This document shows, piece by piece, positions 22,614 to 32,462 of a stretch of 64,000 nt of DNA. How positions within the stretch are numbered: the stretch's first letter is position 1; each line of letters begins with the position of its first letter. The position numbers and the translations under genes were made by a program. Origin of the DNA: Lathyrus oleraceus (lineage: Eukaryota; Streptophyta; Magnoliopsida; Fabales; Fabaceae); the NCBI RefSeq assembly GCF_024323335.1, contig NC_066582.1, positions 182,436,973-182,500,972 of the forward strand, given 5' to 3'. The notes under the pieces are model-generated. The model ran no database searches, was not told where the DNA came from, and saw nothing but the letters and a program-made list of their open reading frames with translations.

Positions 22614-24654
22614 TGTCATACGGTGAACTGACTTGGGGTATTTTGCTTTTTATCGCAATGTCGCGGATAGCAAGAGTCGCCACCGACTTTTCTTTTATCC
22701 AATAAGGAAAGGTGGAAAAGAACAGGAAAGACCTCAATAGATTTTGGGTTCGGGAGGTACATTATACAAAGGGAAGGTGTTAGCACCCTTTGTATCCATG
22801 GTTATCCATGGGCTCTTAATTACTGGATCACTTATATTTTTGTCTGAAAAGTGTCGGTGAATTGCTTAAAAAATGTTTGAAAGAGAGTTTAACTTTGTAA
22901 TGATTCTCGTATGAATGTATACAAAGTATTTATCTCATTTGATTTTGAAAATGGTTTAGAAAAATATAACTCGGTAATGATTCTAGTATGAATGTATACC
23001 AAGTGGTGATTTTCTAGGATTTGTAAAGTGTAAAGTGTGAGGGGTGGAAAATGTTTTAGGTTATGATCCAGTAATTGAGAGTTATACCTTCCTGAGGTCG
23101 TTATGGGCATTTCCTATCATTATGAGGGTAAAACTGTCCTTACTATTGAGAAGTAAGTAGTGTTATCCTTTGGATGTTTAAGGGTCATCGTAGGGTCATC
23201 GATAGGTCATTGAAGGCAACATTTGTAAGGATACCTTAGCATTCGAAGGGACGATCATCATTTAACCGTAGGCTACACCGAAGGGTCATCGAGGGACAAA
23301 ATAGTATTTTCGAAGGCAACATCCGAGGGACCATGATTTATTTTATGATGATTTAATCGAAGGGTCTTTGCTAAGTGTATCCCTACATTCGCGGGACATG
23401 ACCGTTATACCGTAATACCGTAGGGCAGCAAAGAGAGGTCCAAGATCACTTATTTAAAGGTCATATTTTAAAGTCAATTAAGTAATTAAGTCCATACTAA
23501 AATCAATACATTAAAATTAATACATTAAAATTAATACATTAAAATTAATACATTAAAATTAATACATTAAAATTAACACATTAAAATTAATTAGGCCACT
23601 TAGGGTGAGTCTCCATAAGGGTATCCCACAAATAAAGTGGAAGACCTAAACGACGATCTTTTTCTGGGACATATGAACCTTTGCAAAATTCAACAAACGG
23701 GTTAGAGTACCAAATCCGGGTGTAATCGTGGATTACACCGTAAAAGAAAAAACAGCAGCAAGAAAACAGTGTATAATTAACATAGGATCGACCAGATACG
23801 CATAAGACATAACAAACAAAATATTGGCGGCTGCCCCGTTCGCCTCTGCCTCGCCTAGCGAAGGCCCAGCGAATACTCGCTACATGCTCGCTTAGCGATG
23901 TGCTAGCGAGCGGCTGCGGGTTTTGAATTTCAGAACAGTATGACTTCAACCTGCGGCATGGCTTATGGCATTCAACACATAATTATATGGTTCAGCATTC
24001 ACAATATCCAGGCACACTTAAATTCACATGCAAAACCTCAAATATGTTTATGAATTCAATTATAATATCACATGCAAGTTAAGAACATAAAGCGGTATCA
24101 CATGCAAATTAAGAAAATAAAGCGATAATAGTAATGCAAACCTGTTTGCAATCGAATTGCAACCTTGAATTGGCGAGCCGGATTGAGTTGGGCGGTGGTA
24201 GCTTCGGAGCGGAGGAGCGGCCTTCAGGGTTTCTAAAGTAGCCTCCAGGGTTTTTGTGCCAGGGTTTTCGTCTGTCTCCCTCTGTTTTTCGTCCTCCTTT
24301 TCGTGGCTGAGGAGCTGGTATTTATAGTAGTAGTGGTGACCTAATGGGCTTAAAATGAGGTCCAAAACTTCAGATTTTCGCAAGCTTCGCTAGGCGAAGG
24401 AATTGCTCGCCTAGCGAGCAAGCTAGTTCTGGGCTTTTTCCTGGATCTGATGCTTCGCTGGGCGAGTGTCATGATGAAATGTTCGCTAGGCGAAGGGACT
24501 GCTCGCCTAGCGAGCAAGCTATTTTGGGCCGCCTTTGGATTGGGCCTGTTGTGAGCTGGGCTTTTGTCCATTTGATATCAGTGCCTTGCAGAGCAAGTCA
24601 GAGGGTATTGAGGGATGCTTTGAAATATCGACGGGCAAATTTTGGGGTATGACA
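22614..24654 (-). repeat. 5' LTR of element C (2,041 bp)
   Basis: Partner of 13294-15320, with one more 14-bp repeat unit near 23505-23590. The primer site lies 4 nt inside it. GC-rich motifs of the type CGCTAGGCGA or TCGCCTAGCGA recur near 23850-23910 and 24385-24515. Confidence 0.95.
24318..24327 (-). promoter_or_regulatory. TATA box of the element C 5' LTR
   Basis: The minus strand reads CTATAAATAC about 330 bp into the LTR. The same box is in the other LTR at 14984-14993. This is the probable promoter of element C. Confidence 0.6.
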
Positions 24655-25628
24655 GCCTGACTTTGAGAAATATAAGGGGAACTCTTGTTCACTCAGTCAT
24701 CTTGTGATGTATGCTCGCGAGATGTCAACTCAAACAGATAATGACCAGTTGTTGATTCACTACTTCCAGGATAGCCTGACTGGTGCTGCACTCCGTTGGT
24801 ATATGGGGCTGGATAGTGCAAGCATCCGCACTTTCAATGACCTAGGTGGGGCTTTTGTGAAGCAATACAAATATAACGTAGATATGGCATCAGATAGGGA
24901 CCAGCTGAGGTCCATATCTCAGAAAGATAAAGAGACATTTAAAGATTATGCGCAGCGATTGAGGGAGTTGGTTGCCCATATCACTCCTCCTTTGGAAGAG
25001 AAAGAGATGAAAAAAAAATCTTTCTGAAAACCCTGAGTTTATTTTATTATGAACGCATGATCGCCAGTGCCCCCGGTGATTTTACCGAAATGGTAAATAT
25101 GGGGATGAGACTTGAAGAAGGGGTCTGTGAAGGACGTTTGTCAAAAGATGAGGCGTCAACGAGTAAGAAGTATGCCAGTAGTTTCAGCAAGAGGATGGAT
25201 AGTGAAGCAAATGTAGTTTCCAGTGGGAGGCAGAGGAGGCCTCAGATCAGAAGAAATCCACCACCACGTCAACATCATCATCATCAAGTATCTTCCGTTA
25301 TTCCAATATTCTCTAATCAACAAGCAACACCAATTCAACAAAAAATCAATGTCAACAACAACAACCGCAACAAAGAACGAACACCTACAACAACAACAAT
25401 TCCAACAACAATCATCATCAACAACAGAACTTTGAGAGGAAGAAGGTCTCTTTTGACCCGATTCCTATGTCGTACGCAGAATTATATCCCTCATTAGTTC
25501 TCAAGAACTTGATTCAGCCGAGGAACCCACCGTAGATCCCATAACCACTTCCTTGGTGGTATAAACCTGAGCTTCGTTGTGCTTTTCATTAGGGTGCACC
25601 TGGGCATGATATTGAAAATTGTTATCCG
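24655..25628 (+). pseudogene. gag of element B, C-terminal part
   Basis: Resumes after element C with DFEKYKGNSCSLSHLVMYA, then the Gag core (LLIHYFQDSLTGAALRWYMG). The frame is lost at an A-run near 25009-25017, where A instead reads codons for MTYIFLKTL. It returns at 25057 and is shifted again around 25340 in a glutamine/asparagine-rich stretch of CAA repeats. The finger-like CAFHxGAPGHDIENCYPLK at 25578-25634 contains TAG (25590) where A has CAG. Together with 12777-13293 this is one complete but broken gag. Confidence 0.87.
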
Positions 25629-27431
25629 TTGAAATATGAGGTGCAAAAGCTTATGAAGAGTAGTATGGTGTCCTTTGAGGACCGTGCGCCTAATGTGAAA
25701 GCAAACCCTTTTCCCGCTCATGGGAACTCCTCAGTGAATATGGTTGACGGTTGTCCTGGTGAATTCAAAGTTTTTGATGTCCGGTTTATCCGAAGATCTT
25801 TAGTGCAGATGCATAAGGATATCTGCATGGTGAGTGACTGTGAAAATGACCATGATGGTTGTGTTGTGTGTAGCGTGAACCCGAGGGGTTGTGGTATAGT
25901 GAAAAGTACCATCCAGCGTCTGATGGATGAAGGCATGATTCAGATTGTTCAATCTCGTCATGTAGATGACGACGTCAATGTCATAGTGCCTATTTTCAAG
26001 CAACAAGAGCGGTTGATAATCCAGTATGATAGCAACAGTATTAAGAATTCCAGTCAAAGATCAGTATCGATGTTGGTAATACGGTTAGCGGGCCCAGTCC
26101 CGTATGCATCTGATAAGGTTGTACCGTATCAATATAATGTTACGATGATAGAGAATGGTCAAGAGGTCCCGTTCCCTATGACCAGTTCAGTGGTGAGCAT
26201 TGCTGATGTAACGAAGGTGACCCGCAATGGTCGAGTATTTGGACCGGTGTTCCCGGAAAATAAAGAAGAAACAAGTGGTGGTAAGAAGATGGAGATACCT
26301 AATGTAGATCCAGTTGGTTGTTCAAAAGATAAGTTTGGTGAATCCAGCAACTTGAAAGTCAATGATGATGATGAGGTACTCCGACTGATCAAAAGGAGTG
26401 AATTTAATGTGGTTGAGCAGTTGCTTCAAACCCCCTCGAAGATTTCCGTGTTGTCTCTGCTTTTGAATTCTGAAGCGCATAGAGAAGCACTACAGAGAGT
26501 TCTTGAACAAGCCTATGTAGAGCAAGATGTTACTGTGGATCAATTTGATCACATCATGGCTAACATCACTTCATGCAATAATTTGAGCTTCTGCGATGAA
26601 GAACTCCCTGAAGAGGGAAGAAATCATAACCTGGCTTTGCATATTTCAATGAACTATAAGGAAGATGCTTTGTCAAATGTGTTTGTTGACACCGGTTTGT
26701 CACTCAATGTGATTCCGAAGTCAACTTTGTCGAAGTTATCTTACCAAGGAGCTCCCATGAGGTATAGTGGGGTGATTGTCAAAGCCTTTGATGTCTCGCG
26801 CAAAACGGTTATTGGTGAAGTGGACCTTCCAGTTAAGATAGGTCCGAGTGATTTTCAGATTACTTTCCAAGTAATGGATATCCACCCGGCCTATAGTTGC
26901 TTATTAGGAAGGCCATGGATTCATGAGGCAGGGGCTGTTACCTCCACTCTGCACCAGTAGCTCAAGTTTGTCAAGAATGGAAAGCTAGTGATTATGGGAG
27001 GAGAGAAGGCGATATTGGTCAACCATCTGTCATCTTTCTCATATGTGGAAGTTGAGGATGAGGTTGGAACTCCATTCCAAGCCTTGCCTATTGCTGCTGA
27101 GAAGAGAGTTGGGGCACCTATGTTCTCTTTGAAAGATGCGCATATCATTGTAGAAGCAGATCCTGTTGATCAGTGGGGGCGCGTGGTAGAAGTCTCCGGC
27201 AACAAAGGAAGAACTGGTTTGGGGTTCCAAAAGGGCTCGTCAGCTGTTAGATCTGAAGAGATGCAACTCAGTTTCCGTAGCGGAGGGTTCATTCATGGCA
27301 ATGAACAACACTTAGTTGTTGTGCTAGAGGATAGCGAAGAGGAAGATTGCACCAACTTTGTAACGCATGGAAGGACATGCAACAATTGGATTGTCGTTGA
27401 TATTCCTGTTATTTTGCATCGATCTAAGTAA
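25629..27431 (+). pseudogene. Gag-pro spacer and aspartic protease of element B
   Basis: A frame of 443 codons runs to a TAG at 26958, then continues in frame to the TAA at 27429. It carries the CVVCSVNPRGCGIVKSTIQ block near 25858-25914, a long acidic linker, and the retropepsin region with VDTGLS (26685-26702) and LLGRPWIHEAGA (about 26902-26940). The normal DTGSS has become DTGLS; the catalytic Asp is kept. The role would be maturation of Gag-Pol. The final TAA overlaps the donor of the intron that follows. Confidence 0.85.
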
Positions 27432-27678
27432 TTGCTTTTATATTTTAAAATCCTTCTCCTATGCCTAAGGGAGAAGTGAACATTGTTTGAGCATTTTAAA
27501 TTGATCATCAATAAAATTAATTCTATTCATCCACATCTTTGATGTTTATTTTTACTTTTTGCTTTATTCTGAAAATGGTAATCACAAAAAACATAAATAA
27601 ACAATATAATTATCCATCTGCATAATATTTGGTCACAAATTCACTTCTCTAAAATCAAAATATCAAATCATTATGTAG
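27428..27678 (+). other. Predicted intron between protease and RT (251 bp)
   Basis: Donor CTAA|GTAATTG at 27428 and acceptor TTATGTAG| ending at 27678; AT-rich inside, with a possible branch site CTAAAAT near 27647-27653. Removal joins codons as ...TCT AA|G TTG GTT..., keeping pro and RT in one frame. The unspliced RNA stops at the TAA inside the donor. A spliced intron at this place is known for Ogre elements. Confidence 0.8.
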
Positions 27679-30220
27679 GTTGGTTGCTAACCCCATTGAA
27701 TACAATGATCCTTCTCCTTCTTCAAATTTTGAATTCCCTGTATTTGAGGCCGAGGAGGAAATTAATGTAGAAGTGAGTGATGAATTGTCTAGTCTTCTAG
27801 AGCAAGATGAAAAGATTATTCAGTCGTTTGAAGAGCAGATTGAGCTAGTCAACTTGGGTTCCGAGGATGATGTAAAGGAAGTCAAGATTGGGTCTCGACT
27901 GTGTCCAGATGCTAAGAAGGGGTTGATTGATCTTCTTCGAGAGTATTCAAATGTGTTTGCTTGGTCCTATCAAGACATGCCTGGGTTGGATTCTGAGATT
28001 GTGGAGCATAGATTGCCATTGAAGCCAGAATGTTTGCCAGTCAAGCAAAAGTTGAGAAGATCGCATCCTGATATGGCTGTGAAGATCAAAGAGGAAGTTC
28101 AGAAGCAGATTGATGTCGGTTTCCTTGTAACCGCTGAGTATCCGCAATAGGTGGCCAATAATGTGCATGTGCCGAAGAAAGATGGAAAAATCCGCATGTA
28201 TGTTGATTATCGAGATTTGAATAAAGCCAATCCAAAAGGTGATTTCCCTCTGCCACACATTGATATGTTGGTAGGCAATACTGCTAAATTCAAAGTCTTT
28301 TCGTTTATGGATGGATTTTCCGGATATAATCAGATTAAGATGGCACCCGAAGATATGGAGAAGACCATATTCATTACACCCTGGGGAACATTCTGTTATA
28401 GAGTGATGCCTTTCGGTCTAAAGAATGTTGGTGCAACTTACCAGAGAGCAATGACTACTCTTTTTTATGATATGATGCATAAAGAGATTGAAGTTTATGT
28501 TGATGACATGATTGTTAAATCAATTGATGAAGAGGAACATGTTGAGCATTTGTTGAAGCTATTCTAGAGTTTAAGGAAGTATAAACTCCGCTTGAATCCC
28601 AATAAGTGTACTTTTGGTGTTCGTTCTGGTAAGTGGTTCGGCTTTATTGTCAGCAAGAAAGGTATTGAAGTTGATCTTGCCAAGGTCAAAGCAATACAAG
28701 AGATGCATGCGCCCAAAATTGAGAAGCAAGTCAGAGGTTTTCTCGGCCGCTTGAATTATATTTCTAGATTCATTTCCCACATGACTGCCACATGTGCGCC
28801 TATATTCAAGCTTCTTCATAAAGATCAGTCTTGTGATTGGACTGAAGACTGCCAGAAAGATTTTGATAGTATCAAGGAGTATTTGCTTGAACCTCCGATT
28901 TTGTCTCCACCTGTTGAAGGAAGACCGTTGATAATTTATTTGACTGTATTAGAAGATAGTATGGGTTGTGTTCTTGGTCAGCAAGATGAGACTAGAAAGA
29001 AAGAATTTGCAATTTACTACCTCAGTAAGAAGTTCACCGATTTTGAGACTCGGTATTCAATGCTTGAGAAGACTTGTTGCGCATTGGCTTGGGCTGCTAA
29101 GCGTCTGCGCCAGTATATGTTGAATCATACCACTTGGTTGATATCCAAAATGGATCCAATCAAGTATATATTTGAGAAGCCTGCTTTAACTGGGAGAATT
29201 GCCCGTTGGCAGATGTTGTTATCAGAGTATGATATCGAATACCGATCTCAGAAAGCGACCAAATGTAGTATCTTGGCTGACCATTTGGCTCACCAACCAA
29301 TTGAAGATTATCAGTCAGTACAGTATGATTTTCCTGATGAAGAGATTTTGTACTTAAAAATGAAAGATTGTGATGAACCATTGCTTGGAGAAGGGCCAAA
29401 ACCTGGTTCCCGTTGGGGCATGGTATTTGATGGAGCTGTTAATCAATATGGAAATGGCATTGGGGCAGTGATTATTACTCCTCAAGGCACGCATCTACCA
29501 TTTACAGCCAAATTGACTTTCAAGTGTACAAACAACATGGCAGAATATGAAGCTTGCATTATGGGGCTTGAAGAGGCCATGAATCTCAGAATCAAGTATT
29601 TGGATGTGTTTGGTGATTCGGCTTTGGTTGTGAGGAGGATTTCAACTTTCTTTACAAAGGTTGAGTTTCATCATATTCCTCGAGATGAGAACCGGATGGC
29701 AGATGCTCTTGCAACATTGGCATCAATGATTGTAGTGAAATATTGGAACGAAGTGCCTAATTTATCTGTGATACGTCTTGATAGGCCAGCTCATGTGTTT
29801 GTTGTTGAAGAGATCAAAGACGAGAAGCCATGGTATTACGACATCAAATGTTTCCTCCAAAGTCAGATTTACCCGTCTGGGGCATCTTGGAAAGATAAGA
29901 AGACTTTGAGAAGATTAGCCGGTAATTTCTACTTGAATGGTGATGTACTGTACAAGAGAAACTTCGACATGGTTTTGCTCAGATGCATGGATAGACACGA
30001 AGCAGACTTGTTAATGACTGAAGTGTATGAAGGTTCCTTTGGTACACATTCCAATGGACATGCAATGGCGAAGAAGATGTTGCGAGCAGGTTACTATTGG
30101 CTGACAATGGAATCTGACTGTTGCAAGTTTGTGAAGAAATGCCACAAGTGTCAAATTTATACTGATAAGATTCATGTTCCTCCGACACTATTGAATGTTA
30201 TCTCTTCCCCATGGCCCTTC
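27679..30220 (+). pseudogene. pol of element B: RT, RNase H, second RNase H, integrase N-terminus
   Basis: An acidic linker precedes RT, which has VPKKDGKIRMYVDYRDLNKA (about 28171-28230), FGLKNVGATYQRAM and the catalytic YVDD (28496-28507). RNase H follows (TRYSMLEKTCCALAWAAKRL, about 29049-29108). A second RNase H starts at WGMVFDGAVNQYGNGIGAVI (about 29415), the extra archaeal-type domain known for the Tat lineage; it lacks about 20 residues seen in element E after FGDSALV. The zinc-binding start of integrase ends in CHKCQIY. TAG stops at 28148 and 28565 split RT. The frame 28592-30220 is open until the solo LTR. Confidence 0.9.
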
Positions 30221-31601
30221 TGAAGGAGAATTGCCATCCAAGGCGAAGCGGAATTTAAAAATTTCTCCATTTAGTGATCCTTACGAATGGGCATGACCAG
30301 TGATAGAATCGTTACCTCTTGTGGCGATTCAAACCTTTGGTGCAGATCTCTGATAATGATCAAAACCTTTGATACAGATCCACGGGGCGATCACGAACGT
30401 TGAACGATGACAACGTCTCTACTCAGTCCACACGAACGGATTCCTTCAATCGCAGTGCTAGCTGCTATGAATGAAGGCTTTGAGTGAGAGAAAGAGGGAA
30501 ACAAAATTCCAAGTCTCTACTTGAATTTCTGTCTGAGTGGAGTGGAGTGGAGTGACAATGCTTCTACCCAAGGGGTTCTATTTATAGAACCACTTGTGTG
30601 GGCTTCAAGCTAAAAAGCCCACTTAAGTGTATTTTGGCCCATATCTTATAATATGCCCAAAATCACTTAAGTATTTGGTACCTTACCATATTGTGTCTCC
30701 CACTTAAGTGCACCATACCTTACGGTGTTCCTTAGTTACTCTATCTCTCATCAATCCGTCCTTTGTGTGTGACCCTATAGGTTTTTGCGACGTTGGCAAT
30801 TATATTAAATCACGCATTTAACATAATAAACAGTGAGCGGGTATCTAGCAACACATCACTGCTACCCAAGTCACGAAAATGTCATGTGATCGGACAAAAC
30901 CTCCTGTGATAATAATTATGTGTATAATTACCCCTTTGCCCTTATGTCTATATTGAACACAAGGTATAGACCGTGTCATCCTTGTCCAGTTCAATATTGG
31001 GCCCATAGACATTTATCCTGTTACGCAGGATGGGCAAATTCCATCTAGGACACTCATGTCCCTCAGCATGCTTTGTGGAGTACCCATCAACTGTCTTTAT
31101 GGTTATCCAGTTATGGACAATGTTGGATCAGCAACAAAGCACTCGACTCTACATCTAGGATCCATAGTGGTTTCAGGTCGAAGAGTGGTATACACTATTA
31201 TCACCATGAGAATAACTTATGACACTTTGCATAACTTTCTATATAGTATTCTCATAGTGGGTCAATCCGGTATAAATATTACTCCTAATATTCATACCTA
31301 TGTTTAAGACTTGATAACTCTTTATCCATGATCCATGAGATGTGATCATCAGTCTACAAACATAATAGTCTTAATGCTTTAATGTTATCCCACTTCACAC
31401 TAAAGCTCGACTACGGATACTTTAAGAATAGTGTCCTTATGTTTAATGTGTTCTCATGATTAAGTCACACTTAATACATTAAACGGACTATCTATTCTAG
31501 GGACTTTATTAATCAACCATAATAAAGAAAATGCCTTTTATTATTAATAAATAATTCGATACAAGTACCAAAAGTATTGGCCTCTAGGGCTTACACCAAC
31601 A
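30221..31601 (-). mobile_element. Solo LTR (1,381 bp) inserted in the integrase of B
   Basis: On the minus strand it begins TGTTGGTGTAAGCCCTAGAG and ends AATTCTCCTTCA. The 5-bp duplication CCTTC stands at 30216-30220 and 31602-31606, and removing the insert restores the integrase codons. A minus-strand TATAAATA box near 30586-30593 agrees with this orientation. There is no internal region, primer site or tract, so unequal recombination between two LTRs probably removed the rest. The superfamily of the parent cannot be fixed from the LTR alone. Confidence 0.92.
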
Positions 31602-32462
31602 CCTTCTCCATGTGGGAAATTGATATGATTGGGATGATTAAGCCCAAAGCTTCGAATGGACATCGTTTCATTTTAGTGGCAATTGACTACTTCACAAAAT
31701 GGGTTGAAGCAGCATCGTATGCAAATGTACCAAGCAAGTTGTTGTGAGGTTTATCAAGAATCAGATTATATGTCGTTATGGTGTGCCAAGTAAGATCATT
31801 ACTAATAATGGATCGAACTTGAATAACAACATGGTGGAAGCTCTTTGCAAAGACTTCAAGATTGCACATCATAATTCTTCTCCCTATAGACCCAAGATGA
31901 ATGGGGTTGTTGAAGCTGCGAATAAGAACATCAAGAAGATTATCCAGAAGATGGTTGTGACGTATAAGGATTGGCATGAGATGCGCCCATTTGCTTTGCA
32001 TGGGTATTGTACATCCGTCCGCACTTCAACAGGGGCAACCCCTTTCTCTCTCGTATATGGTATGGAAGCAGTGCTCTCCGTAGAGGTTGAGATTCCTTCA
32101 TTGCATGTGCTTATGGAAGCCAAGTTGACTGAAGTTGAATGGTGTCAGACCAGGTTTGATTAGTTGAATTTGATTGAAGAGAAGAGATTGACTACCATGT
32201 GTCATGGTCAATTGTATCAGTAGAGAATGAAGAAAGCTTTTGATAAGAAGGTCAAACCTCATGTGTTCAAAGAAGGAGACCTTGTGCTCAAGAAGATTTT
32301 GACGTTCAAACCAGATTCCATAGGAAAATGGACTCCCTATTATGAAGCCCATATGTTGTTAAGAGATCTTTTTCAGGCGGTGCATTGATTCTTACAACTA
32401 TGGATGGTGAAGAGTCCACTCGTCCTATGAACGCAAATGCAGTCAAGAAATACTTCGCCTAA
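31602..32462 (+). pseudogene. Integrase of element B, core and C-terminus
   Basis: Continues integrase after the solo LTR: IDYFTKWVEAA (first catalytic Asp, about 31681-31713), then a frame change near 31740, then VPSKIITNNGSNLN where the second catalytic Asp is replaced by Asn (31804-31806), and SPYRPKMNGVVEAANKN with the catalytic Glu. Further stops occur at 32161 and 32221, and the end (GKWTPYYEA...) is frameshifted, finishing at a TAA at 32460. The change Asp to Asn is GAT to AAT, a G-to-A transition. Confidence 0.88.

Larger units (their letters stand above)
13294..24654 (-). mobile_element. Element C: young, internally deleted Ogre/Tat element nested in gag of B
   Basis: Two direct repeats of 2,027 and 2,041 bp flank 7.3 kb. 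The primer site next to the right LTR and the purine tract next to the left LTR both read on the minus strand, so C is inserted opposite to B. Coding remnants in element order are a shortened gag, the end of RT, a piece of RNase H and pieces of integrase, then a 4-kb 3' UTR with tandem repeats. No protease or RT catalytic core is left. The nearly identical LTRs and perfect duplication show a recent insertion, so its proteins must have come from other elements. Confidence 0.93.
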
